Source: Streptomyces sp. NBC_01478
GTDB taxonomy: Bacteria; Actinomycetota; Actinomycetes; Streptomycetales; Streptomycetaceae
Assembly (NCBI RefSeq): GCF_036227225.1
Contig: NZ_CP109444.1
Coordinates: 3,205,501 to 3,269,500 of the forward strand
Direction of reading: 5' to 3'
Length of the DNA: 64,000 nucleotides
In this document: piece after piece, positions 8,214 to 16,728 of the stretch
How positions within the stretch are numbered: the stretch's first letter is position 1
Layout of the letters: each line of letters starts with the position of its first letter
Notes under the pieces: model-generated
Databases searched by the model: none
What the model was told of the DNA's origin: nothing
Seen by the model: only the letters and a program-made list of their open reading frames with translations
Made by a program: the position numbers and the translations under genes

Positions 8214-9074
8214 TCACAGCTCCTTGCGGAGATCCTTGAGGATCTCCTTCGTGCGATGTGCCGTAGCGGCCTGCGCCGCCATGCGGTCCATGACCTCGAG
8301 ATGGGTCGCCACCTCTTCGCGCGCGTCCAGATAGACGGCGCCGGTCAGGTACTCGCTGTAGACCATGTCCGGCAGTTCTGACATGGCAAATCGGAACAGC
8401 ACGAAGGGCCCGTACGTGCCTGGGTGCGGCCCCGAGGAGAACGGGGCGACCTGCAGGGTCACATTGGGCAGCTTCGTGGCGTCGAGCAGTTTGTCGATCT
8501 GGGCACGCATCACCTCCGGGCCGCCGACCGGGCGGCGCAGGGCGGTCTCGTCCATCACGACCCAGAAGCGGGGCGCGTCGGGACGGGTCAGCAGGTCCTG
8601 GCGCTGCATGCGCAGCGCGACATGGCGCTCGATGTCGTCGGGGTCGGTCTGGCCGATGGCGCCCGACTTCAGCACGCCGCGCGCGTAGTCCTCGGTCTGC
8701 ATCAGCCCGGGCACGAAGTGCGGTTCGTACGACCGGATGAGCGCGGCCGCGCCCTCCAGGCTGACGTGCATCGAGAACCAGCCGGGCAGGATGTCGTGGA
8801 AGCGCTGCCACCAGCCGGGCCGGTTGGCGTCCTCCGCGAGCTGGACGAAGGCCTCGGCCTCCTCGTCGGTGACGCCGTAGGACTTCAGGAGGAGCTGGAG
8901 GTACGGGATCTTGAGAGAGACCTCCGCCATCTCCATACGGCGGACCGTGGCGGGCGCGACGCGCAGGACGCGGGCGGCCTCCTCGCGCTTGAGCCCCGCG
9001 CGTTCCCGCAGGTCCAGCAGGCGCCGGCCGAGGACGACCTGGCCGACCGTCGGTGCGGACCGCGGCTCGCTCAC
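8214..9074 (-). CDS. XRE-family HTH regulator with DUF5753 domain
   Basis: 286 residues from a GTG preceded by GGGGAGGTGGAGC, a near-perfect ribosome site; frames extending further upstream were rejected for that reason. Residues about 8-65 are a helix-turn-helix of the XRE/Cro type (LGRRLLDLRERAGLKREEAARVL then APATVRRMEMAEVSL). Residues about 100-275 are DUF5753, recognisable by PGLMQTEDYARGVL, LRMQRQDLLTR and FWVVMDETALRRPVGG. The family controls aerial development and antibiotic production together with DUF397 partners. The gene is divergent from the HATPase at 9348 and shares a 273-bp region carrying a palindrome at 9317-9331. Confidence 0.93.
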   Translation of the reverse strand: MSEPRSAPTVGQVVLGRRLLDLRERAGLKREEAARVLRVAPATVRRMEMAEVSLKIPYLQLLLKSYGVTDEEAEAFVQLAEDANRPGWWQRFHDILPGWFSMHVSLEGAAALIRSYEPHFVPGLMQTEDYARGVLKSGAIGQTDPDDIERHVALRMQRQDLLTRPDAPRFWVVMDETALRRPVGGPEVMRAQIDKLLDATKLPNVTLQVAPFSSGPHPGTYGPFVLFRFAMSELPDMVYSEYLTGAVYLDAREEVATHLEVMDRMAAQAATAHRTKEILKDLRKEL

Positions 9075-9316
9075 GCTCCACCTCCCCGAATGAGTCCTGA
9101 TTGAGTCCTGACAGCGGATGGATCCGTACAGTCCGGCGAAAGGGTTCGCACAGTCCGGCAACCGAATCCTGACAGCCCTGCGGCGCCATTCGAAGACTCA
9201 TTCGAAGATCGGGACAGACCTCCGGAGATCCCAACTGGCGCCGCGCGACTTTCTGTTGCGAGCAGTGTGCCACGACCGTGCAGAGCGTCATACGGCACTC
9301 TGCATTTTTCATAGTG

Positions 9317-9331
9317 ACACTTGCCAAGTGT
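9317..9331. promoter_or_regulatory. Perfect inverted repeat between XRE regulator and HATPase genes
   Basis: ACACTTG-C-CAAGTGT, a 15-bp perfect palindrome with one central base, 17 bp before the HATPase GTG. It lies in the divergent regulatory region of a DUF397/XRE/HATPase module, so it is a good candidate for the XRE protein's own operator and would also block or overlap the HATPase ribosome site. A nearby direct repeat (CATTCGAAGA, twice around 9187-9210) may also matter. Confidence 0.55.
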
Positions 9332-9347
9332 TCACGGCGGGGCGATA

Positions 9348-10313
9348 GTGGCAAGCGTGATTCCGTCCGCGCCCTTAGGAACAGACGCCGCCGCAGGCCG
9401 CCTCGGTCTCGGTGCCGCCGCGGGAGCCGTCCCTGGTGGGGCCGCTGCCGAGCGCCGGTTCCGATTCGAGCTGGCCGCCCATCCGGGTTCCCCCGCCCAG
9501 GCGAGACGCCTGACGCGGGCCCGGCTGTCCGGCTGGTCCGTCTGCGAGGACACCTGCGACACGGCGGTTCTGGTCGTCTCCGAGCTGGTCACCAACGCGA
9601 TCGTGCACACCGCGAGCAGCCACATAGTCTGCGAGCTGCACGATGGCGCCGACCTGGTGCGGATAGCCGTCCGCGACGAGGGCTGTGCCCCCGGTGAACC
9701 TCATCCGTCCCCGCAGCGGCCCGATGAGGAGCACGGGAGGGGACTGCTTCTCATCGATGGGCTGTGCCGGGCCTGGGGCGCTCAGGAACACGGTCCTGGC
9801 CTGCTGGTCTGGGCCGACCTGCCACGGCAGGCGGACCCGGCGCAAGGCCACCACCCGGCCCCCGGCCACGACAGTTCCGTACCGCGCAACGACCTGGGCT
9901 GGGGCGCACGACCCAGGCCGGGCACATCGGGCGGTTCGGGCGACGGGGACGAGGCGACGGCACACTTCGGGGCATTCGAGGATCTGGGCGTATTTCCGGG
10001 GCGGGGGCATGGGGGTGCCTCCGGCAGCGGGCATGGGGGTGCCGGCGACTTCGGAGGTCTGGACCTCGGCGGCTTCGGGGGCCGGGAGCACCAAGCCGGG
10101 GGTGGTCTCGGAAACGGGGCCGGCCCCGGACCGCGGAGCCGGGAGGGCGTGGGCCGCTTCGGGGGCCCCGGTCAGGAGACCACAGGTCTCTTCAGGGGCC
10201 GGGGACACCAGGACGCCGGCGACCTCCCGGACTCCGTGGACACCGGGGAATCCGGTGGGCTCGGGGAATCCAGTGGATTCGGGGACTTCGGTACGGGGGT
10301 CGAATGGGTGTGA
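9348..10313 (+). CDS. HATPase (RsbW/anti-sigma-like ATP-binding protein) with Gly-rich tail
   Basis: 321 residues. The domain at about 35-165 is a GHKL/HATPase_c fold of the anti-sigma factor type: ELVTNAIVHT (N-box, Asn83), VRDEG (G1-like), EEHGRGLLLIDGLCRAWG (G2 region). Such proteins in Streptomyces bind sigma factors or anti-anti-sigma factors, or act in the conservon and abaA-type loci. Residues about 175-320 are a low-complexity tail of Gly, Gly-His and Asp with repeated GHGGA and SGxG units encoded by near-repeats around 10010-10060. The GTG start is favoured over the upstream TTG by position; the Shine-Dalgarno is only GGCGGGG. The 3' end overlaps the next gene. Confidence 0.85.
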   Translation: MASVIPSAPLGTDAAAGRLGLGAAAGAVPGGAAAERRFRFELAAHPGSPAQARRLTRARLSGWSVCEDTCDTAVLVVSELVTNAIVHTASSHIVCELHDGADLVRIAVRDEGCAPGEPHPSPQRPDEEHGRGLLLIDGLCRAWGAQEHGPGLLVWADLPRQADPAQGHHPAPGHDSSVPRNDLGWGARPRPGTSGGSGDGDEATAHFGAFEDLGVFPGRGHGGASGSGHGGAGDFGGLDLGGFGGREHQAGGGLGNGAGPGPRSREGVGRFGGPGQETTGLFRGRGHQDAGDLPDSVDTGESGGLGESSGFGDFGTGVEWV

Positions 10314-10747
10314 GCGGCGTGTCCGGTCCCGGCCAGGTGCTCAGTCTCGACACGCTGGTCCGACTGGGGCGTGCGCTGCACGGGCCGGGTGCGCCCCGGC
10401 GACTGACCGTCCCCGAGGACATGACGGCTCCGCTGGGCTGCGACGCCGTGGCGGTACCCGCCCGTTTCGGACCGCTGGTCCTGCCCCGTCTGCCGCGCGT
10501 CGGCTGTGTCTACGCCGACGAGACGCACTGGTGGTGGATCGTCCCGTCCGACTCGGACTACGCCCTGGACTGGCCCGCGCCGGCGCGCTACACCACCGGG
10601 GCGCTGGTCCCGGACTCGCCGCGCGTGCCCGGGCTCATTCACAAGCCGGACGGCAAGCTGCCGTACACCCCGCCGATTCCGCTGTACCTCGCGGTGTGCC
10701 GGGTTACGGGGGCTACGCCTTCTTGGTCGCGGCCCATCAGCGCGTAG
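10304..10747 (+). CDS. Conserved hypothetical protein coupled to the HATPase gene
   Basis: 147 residues. It starts at ATG 10304 (or the GTG at 10310) inside the last codons of the HATPase gene, so translation is coupled. No membrane segment or known motif. The middle carries a run of aromatic residues (ETHWWWIVPSDSDYALDW) and the end is proline-rich. The tight coupling suggests a joint role with the HATPase, in a locus type linked to development in Streptomyces. I do not recognise the family. Confidence 0.75.
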   Translation: MGVSGVSGPGQVLSLDTLVRLGRALHGPGAPRRLTVPEDMTAPLGCDAVAVPARFGPLVLPRLPRVGCVYADETHWWWIVPSDSDYALDWPAPARYTTGALVPDSPRVPGLIHKPDGKLPYTPPIPLYLAVCRVTGATPSWSRPISA

Positions 10748-10970
10748 CGCTCCGCGGGTTGAGCGGTTTTTGTCTGCGGGTTCGGTGAGTGGTTTTCTCT
10801 GCGGCCCGGTGGGGGCCGGTCGCGCCCACGCGGCGGTAGCCGCCCATCGACACAGCCCCGCGCTCCCTTCGGGGCGCACGCCCGCGCGTCGGCGCCTCCC
10901 TCCCCCGCGCCCTGCCCCGAACCCGCCCACCCCGCGATAGTGGCCGTTCGTCCACGATCGGGGGAGGTCC

Positions 10971-12917
10971 GTGGTGGGAAGGAAGGGTGAGTCGGAGCCA
11001 GGGGAGCCGTCCGCGTCGGAGCGGCTGCTCTTTGGTGGGCCCTTGCGGTACGACACCGGGTGGAGCCAGCACAACGACGCGTTCCTGGAGCTGAGCTTCC
11101 GGGCCATGGTGACGCGGTTGCCGGCGATGCTGCGGTCGAGTTTCCAACTGGCCTGGCAGGCCGATCCGCGAGCCGCGCGTGTCGTGCTGGCCTCCGAGGC
11201 GTGCCGGGGCGCGACCCAGGCGGTGAGTCTGCTCGCGGTCAACAGCGTGCTGGGGCGGCTGATCACCGGCGGTGCCATCGCCGACCGGCTGCGCGGTGCC
11301 GTGCCCGCGCTGGTCACGATGGCCGCCGTACTGCTGGTGGGCGCGCTGCTGCGGGCCGCGTCGACGTACGCGACCGGGCGGCTCGAGCCGAAGGTCGAGC
11401 GGGTCGCCACCGAGCTGTATCTGGAGCGGGCGGCGGCCGTGGAGCTGGCCGCGATCGAGGACCACGCGTTCCACAAGCTCCTGGACACCGCGCAGTACGG
11501 CGCCATGTCGGCCCGCCGCATGATCTCGTACGCGACGAGCGTCATGAACGCGCTGATCTCGCTGATCGCCGCGGCGGGCGTACTGACCGTGCTGCACCCG
11601 GCGCTGCTTCCGCTGCTGGCGACGATGACGGTGCCGAGCGCGTGGGGCGCGCTGACGAACGCGCGGCGCCACTACGAGTCGTTCCACGCCTGGGTGCAGC
11701 ACGTCCGCGCCGGCCGCCTCATCGGTTCACTGCTCACCGAACCGGAGGCGGCCCCGGAGATCCGCGTGCACGGCGTCGGACCGTTCCTGTTGCACCACTT
11801 CCACGAGATGTCGGAGAGCGCGGAGGCGGAACAGGCCCGGCTGGCCCGGCTCACGGCCCGTACGGGGCTGATCGCGGCGACCTGGACGGGCCTCGCGACG
11901 GCGGCGACGTACGCGACGCTGGGCGGGCTGCTGTTGTCCGGCGCGATGGCGCTCTCGGTGGCGGGTACGGCGGTGATCGCGATCCGTACCGGTTCCGCGA
12001 GCCTCGACAACCTCGTCCTGGCGGTGAACCAACTGCACGAGGAGGCCCTGTTCGTGGGCGATCTGCAGAAGCTGTACACGGAGGCGGCCGAGCGGGCGAT
12101 CCCGGTCGGCGGGGCGGCGCTGCCCGAGGAGCCGCGCGAGATCCGCTTCGAGAACGTCACGTTCAGCTACCCGGGTGAGGCCACCCACCCCGCGCTCGAC
12201 GACGTCACGCTCGCTCTGCCGCTCGGCCGGATCATCGCGCTGGTCGGCGAGAACGGCTCCGGCAAGACGACCCTGGTCAAGCTGCTGGCCGGGCTGTACC
12301 GCCCCGACCGGGGCCGGATCCTGTGGGACGGCGTCGACGCGGCGGACGCGGACCGGCAGCAACTGGCCGACCGGATCGCGATGGTGGCGCAGAATTTCAA
12401 GCGCTGGCCGTTCACCGCCCGGGTCAATGTGGCCGTCGGGCGGTCGGCGGCGCCGATCACCGAGGAGCGGCTGGCCGGTGCGGTCGCCGAGGCCGGTGCG
12501 CAGGACGTGGTCGCGGATCTGCCGCGCGGTCTGGACACGCTGCTGGCCCGCAGCTTCAGCGGCGGGCACGAGTTGTCGGGCGGTCAGTGGCAGCGGCTCG
12601 GGATCGCGCGGGCCGCCTACCGGCAGGGCCGCATCCTGATCGTGGACGAGCCGACGGCCGCCCTCGACGCCCGGGCCGAGCTGGAGGTCTTCGAGAAGAT
12701 CCGCGCGCTGGCCGGCACCGGGCAGACGGTCGTGCTGATCACGCACCGGCTGGCGTCCGTACGCCACGCGGATCTGGTCCATGTCCTGGACCAGGGGCGG
12801 CTGGTGGAGTCCGGGACGCCCGACGAGCTGCTCGCGAGCGGCGGGGTGTACGCGGAGCTGTACGCGCTCCAGGCGGACCAGTTCACGGTGAAGGTGCCCG
12901 CCCCGAAGGCGGGCTGA
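10971..12917 (+). CDS. ABC transporter, fused permease and ATP-binding protein
   Basis: 648 residues, GTG start after GGGGGAGGTCC. The N-terminal half (about 45-340) is an ABC exporter membrane domain with several hydrophobic helices. The C-terminal half carries Walker A GENGSGKTTL (near residue 425), signature SGGQWQRLGIARA, Walker B ILIVDEPTAALD and the switch histidine in LITHRLASV. It is a half-transporter, so it would homodimerise. The signature opens with LSGGQW rather than LSGGQR, seen in several lantibiotic/peptide-type exporters of Actinobacteria. The substrate is unknown and no biosynthetic neighbour gives a clue. Confidence 0.9.
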   Translation: MVGRKGESEPGEPSASERLLFGGPLRYDTGWSQHNDAFLELSFRAMVTRLPAMLRSSFQLAWQADPRAARVVLASEACRGATQAVSLLAVNSVLGRLITGGAIADRLRGAVPALVTMAAVLLVGALLRAASTYATGRLEPKVERVATELYLERAAAVELAAIEDHAFHKLLDTAQYGAMSARRMISYATSVMNALISLIAAAGVLTVLHPALLPLLATMTVPSAWGALTNARRHYESFHAWVQHVRAGRLIGSLLTEPEAAPEIRVHGVGPFLLHHFHEMSESAEAEQARLARLTARTGLIAATWTGLATAATYATLGGLLLSGAMALSVAGTAVIAIRTGSASLDNLVLAVNQLHEEALFVGDLQKLYTEAAERAIPVGGAALPEEPREIRFENVTFSYPGEATHPALDDVTLALPLGRIIALVGENGSGKTTLVKLLAGLYRPDRGRILWDGVDAADADRQQLADRIAMVAQNFKRWPFTARVNVAVGRSAAPITEERLAGAVAEAGAQDVVADLPRGLDTLLARSFSGGHELSGGQWQRLGIARAAYRQGRILIVDEPTAALDARAELEVFEKIRALAGTGQTVVLITHRLASVRHADLVHVLDQGRLVESGTPDELLASGGVYAELYALQADQFTVKVPAPKAG

Positions 12918-12921
12918 CCTC

Positions 12922-13104
12922 TCAGGCGGCGACGTCCACGACGTCGCCGCTGCGCACGATCACCAGGAACGCGTCGGTCGCGATGTCCATGACGACCTCA
13001 GCCTGCAGGCCCTCAAGACGGCGCGCCTGCGCGAACTCCTCCGCCGGCCACGAACCACGCGGCCCGCCGGCGGGGAAACGCTCAAGCACCATTCGCCCGT
13101 TCAC
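12922..13104 (-). CDS. Small conserved hypothetical protein
   Basis: 60 residues starting at GTG with GGGAGGTACAGG just upstream, a strong ribosome site that supports it as a real gene despite its size. The sequence includes VLERFPAGGPRGSWPAEEFAQARRLEG and ends in VVMDIATDAFLVIVRSGDVVDVAA, a likely beta hairpin. No transmembrane segment. It converges on the ABC transporter, ending 5 bp from that gene's stop. Similar short proteins occur in Streptomyces, from memory. Function unknown. Confidence 0.65.
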   Translation of the reverse strand: MNGRMVLERFPAGGPRGSWPAEEFAQARRLEGLQAEVVMDIATDAFLVIVRSGDVVDVAA

Positions 13105-13250
13105 CCTGTACCTCCCTGTCGTGCTGAAACTCGGAGAGCTTCGTGAAGCCTCATAGAGTTAAACGCCGACAGTACGGTGAACGGCTCGGGAAGTGACGGT
13201 ACTGAGACATAGTCGACACTCGGCCGCACATTTTCCCCGTACGTTCCGTA

Positions 13251-13940
13251 TCAGTCCTCGTACTCGTCGTGATAGAGCACGCGTGCGCTGCCGGCAGGCG
13301 CCCCCAGCGCCGACGCGCGCCCCCTGGGCTCCTCCCACTCCTCCTGGCGCCCCAGCGCGGTCAGGTCCAGGAACGTGGTGGCCGAGCCGAGCCCGTCGAG
13401 CCCGCGCTCGTAGGTCGAATAGGTGTGGAACACCCGGTCACGGTCGCGCAGGAAGCAGCTCACCCCGGGCCGCTCGACGGGGTCCCCGTCCCCGACCAGC
13501 GTCACGTCGAAGTCCCAGTTGAAGTCCGCGCCGAACGACGAGTACCAGGGCAGCGTCCACCCCATCCGCGCCTTGAACGGCAGGATCTTCGTATACGGCG
13601 CCCTCGACACGGCGGCGAACGTCGTACCGCGTGCCTTCAGATGGGCCAGGTGCCCGATCTGGTCGAGGAACGCCGAGCAACTGCGGCAGCCCGCGTCCCA
13701 CTCGGGATCGAACATGAAGTGGTAGACGACGAGTTGACCGCGCCCTTCGAAGAGGTCGAGCAGCGTGGCCTTCCCGTCGCCGCCCTCGAAGAGGTATTCC
13801 TTGTCGATCTCCACCATGGGCAGCCCGCGCCGCTCGGCGTTGAGCGCGTCCCGCGCGCGCGTGGCCGCCTTCTCCTTGACCAGCAGTTCCTGGCGCGCCG
13901 CGCGCCACTGCTCACGCGAGACGATCTCCGGAAGCGACAT
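13251..13940 (-). CDS. DUF899 (thioredoxin-fold) protein
   Basis: 229 residues. DUF899 signatures are clear: VSREQWRAARQELLVKEKAATRARD at the start, LPMVEIDKEYLFEG, LVVYHFMFDPEWDAGCRSCSAFLDQIG with a CxxC pair (CRSC, about residue 94), and LPWYSSFGADFNWDF. Members resemble peroxiredoxin/thioredoxin folds, and the CxxC is compatible with a redox role. The ATG follows GGAGGGCCC. It lies 78 bp downstream of the P450 gene on the same strand, so cotranscription is possible. Confidence 0.88.
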   Translation of the reverse strand: MSLPEIVSREQWRAARQELLVKEKAATRARDALNAERRGLPMVEIDKEYLFEGGDGKATLLDLFEGRGQLVVYHFMFDPEWDAGCRSCSAFLDQIGHLAHLKARGTTFAAVSRAPYTKILPFKARMGWTLPWYSSFGADFNWDFDVTLVGDGDPVERPGVSCFLRDRDRVFHTYSTYERGLDGLGSATTFLDLTALGRQEEWEEPRGRASALGAPAGSARVLYHDEYED

Positions 13941-14018
13941 GGGCCCTCCTGTGACAACGGTCCGTTGAGGGGTGGACCGGAGTGGGACCCGGAACTCATC
14001 GCTGCTCCGAAAAGAATT

Positions 14019-15203
14019 TCAGCTCGCGTTCTTCCCGTACGACACCGGGAGCGCGAGCAGCCCCCGCGCGCGCAGCGACGGCCGCCACCGCACCTCGCCC
14101 TCTCCCAACTCCAGCCGGGGGAACCGCTCCAGCAGCGCGGCCAGCGCGATCTCCGTCTCGGCGCGGGCGAGCGGCGCGCCCAGGCAGTAGTGGATGCCGT
14201 GGCCGAGAGCGAGATGCCCGGAGGTGTCGCGGCCGAGGTCGAGCCGGTCGGGGTCGGGGAAGCGGTCCGGGTCGCGGTTCGCGGCGGACGCGGACACCCA
14301 GACCGTCTCGCCGGCGGGGATGGTGACCCCGCCGATGGTGATCTCCTCGACGGGGAACCGCCGGATGGCGAGCAGCGCGGGCCCTTCGTACCGCAGGAAC
14401 TCCTCTACGGCGGCGGGGAGTTGGCTGGGGTCCTTGCGCAGGGCGGCCAACTGCTCCGGGTGCTGGAGCAGGGCGAGCACCGCGTTGCCGATGAGCTGGA
14501 CGGTGTTCTCGTACCCGGCGAAGAGGATGAGGAAGGCCAGCGACATCAGCTCGTCCTCGCTGAGCCGGTCGCCCTCGTCGCGTACGGCGATCAGGTCGGA
14601 GAGGAGGTCGTCGCCGGGCTCTTCCCTTTTGTCGGCGAGGAGTTGGGTGAAGAAGCCGAGCATCGCGACGACCGCGTGCTTGCCCGCCTCGGGCGGTGTC
14701 CCGGGGGCGGGTGCGACGAGGGTGTCGGTCCACACCCGGAAGTCCCTGCGGTGCCGGTCGGGCACGCCGAGCAGGTCGCAGATGACGGTGATGGGGAGGG
14801 GTGCCGCGTAGGAGGCGATGAGGTCGGTGTCGCCCTCCGTGCCGAGTGCGTCGAGGAGTTGGTCGGCGGTGCGCCGGATGGGCGTACGGAGCCGCTCGGT
14901 CCGGCGCGGGGTGAAGGCGCGGCCGACCAGGCGGCGGATGCGGGTGTGGTCCGGCGGGTCCATGTTGAGGAGGTTCGCGTCGAGCGCGGGCGGCAGCGAG
15001 AAGCCCTTGTAAGTCCCGGCCGTGGCATGCGACTTGTCCAGCGAGAGCCGCGGGTCGGCCAGCGCCGCCCGGACGTCGTCGTACCGGGTGACGAGCCAGG
15101 CGGGGGTGCCGTCGGGGCCGGCGATGCGGTGCACGGGGGCGCTGTCGCGCAGGCGCCGGTACACGTCGTACGGGTGGTCGAGAAGGCCGTCCGCGAGATC
15201 CAT
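14019..15203 (-). CDS. Cytochrome P450
   Basis: 394 residues, the usual length of a soluble bacterial P450. I-helix: FLILFAGYENTVQLIGNA, with the catalytic acid/alcohol pair as Glu-Asn-Thr. K-helix ExxR lies in the FLRYEGPALLAIRRFP region, preceded by AVEEFL. Heme-binding loop: ALGHGIHYCLGAPLARAE, with the cysteine about residue 345. FxxGxHxCxG reads as ALGHGIHYCLG, so the usual first Phe is Leu, a tolerated change. It needs ferredoxin and ferredoxin reductase, neither of which is nearby. The gene lies 32 bp downstream of an amidohydrolase on the same strand and is probably cotranscribed with it. Confidence 0.93.
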   Translation of the reverse strand: MDLADGLLDHPYDVYRRLRDSAPVHRIAGPDGTPAWLVTRYDDVRAALADPRLSLDKSHATAGTYKGFSLPPALDANLLNMDPPDHTRIRRLVGRAFTPRRTERLRTPIRRTADQLLDALGTEGDTDLIASYAAPLPITVICDLLGVPDRHRRDFRVWTDTLVAPAPGTPPEAGKHAVVAMLGFFTQLLADKREEPGDDLLSDLIAVRDEGDRLSEDELMSLAFLILFAGYENTVQLIGNAVLALLQHPEQLAALRKDPSQLPAAVEEFLRYEGPALLAIRRFPVEEITIGGVTIPAGETVWVSASAANRDPDRFPDPDRLDLGRDTSGHLALGHGIHYCLGAPLARAETEIALAALLERFPRLELGEGEVRWRPSLRARGLLALPVSYGKNAS

Positions 15204-15235
15204 GGGGAACAGCCTAGAGGGGACTCGGGCGCGGC

Positions 15236-16588
15236 TCAGGTGTCGTATTCCTGGATGCGCCGACCGTGACTCCGGTCGACGAGGGCGGGTAGCCGCTCCC
15301 CCAACTCCCGTACGACGGCGGGCACATCGAGCGTGAGCAGCTCGCGGTCGCGCATCAGGACGCGGCCGTCGACGATCGTGGTGCGGACGTCGGCGGAACG
15401 GGCGCTGTGCACGAGGGTGGCGGCGAGCTCGTGGACGGGCTGGGTGTGCGGGCCGGTGAGGTCGACGAGGATGATGTCGGCCCGCCGTCCCGGTGCGAGG
15501 GACCCGATCGAGTCACCGAGTCCGACCGCCCGGGCACTCTGGAGGGTGGCGTGGTGCAGGGCCTGACGGGACGTCAGCCAGCGGGGGTCGCCCTCGGTGG
15601 ACTTCTGCACCAAGGACGTGAGGGCCATCGACTCCCACACGTCGAGGGAGTTGTTGGAGGCGGCGCCGTCCGTGGCGAGGCCGACCGGGATGCCGATGGC
15701 GCGCAGGGCGCGGACCGGAGTGGTGTCGGGCCAGCCGAACTTGAGGTAGCCGCGGGGCGCGGTGGCGACCGCGACACGACCGCTCGCGTGCTCCAGGACG
15801 GGCAGGTCGCGTTCGGTGATGCCGGTGCCGTGGGCGATGAGCAGGTCGGTGGCCAACAGGCCGGTGCGGTCGAGGACTTCGATGGGTGTGAGGCCGTGGC
15901 GGGCGAGGCTGGTGTCGGTCTGGTCGCGGTTCTCGGCGGCGTGGAGGTGGACGGGGAGGCCGTGTTCCAGGGCGAGTCGGGCGGTGGCGGCGAGGTCGGC
16001 GTCGGTCACCGTGTAGGGCGCGTGCGGGGCGAGGGTGGTGGTGATGCGGCCGTCGGCGGTGCCCCGGTGCCGTAGCGCGAACTCCACCGACTTCTCCCGG
16101 CCTTGGGGCCCCTGGGAGGAGAAGTAGGCCTCGCCGAGGTGGGCGCGGATGCCGCACTCGGCGACGACGGCGGCCACCGTGTCCATGGAGAAATAGTGGT
16201 CGGCGAAGCAGGTGACCCCGGCGCGGATCATCTCGGCGCAGGCGAGCCGGGCCCCCAACTCCACGTCCTTTTCGGTGAGGTTGGACTCGACGGGCCAGAC
16301 GACGTCGTTGAACCACTCCTCCGTGGGCAGATCCTCCGCGAGCCCGCGCAGCGCGACCATCGGCGCGTGGGTATGGCAGTTGACCAGCCCCGGCAGGGCG
16401 ACCTGTCCGCGCGCGTCGAGGCGTTCGACGGTGGCGAGGCCGGCCACGTCCGCCGCGCTCGTCACCGACTCGACGAGCCCGTCCCGTACGACGATCGCGG
16501 CGTCCGACTCGAAACCGACGCGCTCTTCGTCGTCGTGGACGAGGACGGTGCAGCCGGTGATCACCAGATCTGCGGGAGAGTCACTCAC
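15236..16588 (-). CDS. Amidohydrolase (S-adenosylhomocysteine/8-oxoguanine deaminase-like)
   Basis: 450 residues, metal-dependent amidohydrolase superfamily. Metal and catalytic motifs in order: NCHTHAPM (HxH, about residue 72), LHAAEN (His and substrate Glu, about 217), LLIAHGTGI (His, about 252) and LATDGAASNNSLDVWESM (Asp, about 305). The NNSLD segment and PxExW near residue 90 are typical of the deaminase branch (MTA/SAH, guanine or 8-oxoguanine, and chlorohydrolases), which hydrolyse exocyclic amino or halide groups. The exact substrate cannot be chosen from motifs. It is the first gene of a likely two- or three-gene run with the P450 and DUF899 genes. Confidence 0.85.
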   Translation of the reverse strand: MSDSPADLVITGCTVLVHDDEERVGFESDAAIVVRDGLVESVTSAADVAGLATVERLDARGQVALPGLVNCHTHAPMVALRGLAEDLPTEEWFNDVVWPVESNLTEKDVELGARLACAEMIRAGVTCFADHYFSMDTVAAVVAECGIRAHLGEAYFSSQGPQGREKSVEFALRHRGTADGRITTTLAPHAPYTVTDADLAATARLALEHGLPVHLHAAENRDQTDTSLARHGLTPIEVLDRTGLLATDLLIAHGTGITERDLPVLEHASGRVAVATAPRGYLKFGWPDTTPVRALRAIGIPVGLATDGAASNNSLDVWESMALTSLVQKSTEGDPRWLTSRQALHHATLQSARAVGLGDSIGSLAPGRRADIILVDLTGPHTQPVHELAATLVHSARSADVRTTIVDGRVLMRDRELLTLDVPAVVRELGERLPALVDRSHGRRIQEYDT

Positions 16589-16728
16589 TCTCCCAACGTA
16601 CGGCGTCGTCCTCGCCTCGCGTGAGCCGAACCGCGCATCCCGGCGTGCCGCTGTCGCGAGCGGCCCCGGACCAGGACGCTTGCCTCATCACAAAGACTTC
16701 TGGACCAAGGCTTCTGGAAGGGGCCCGC

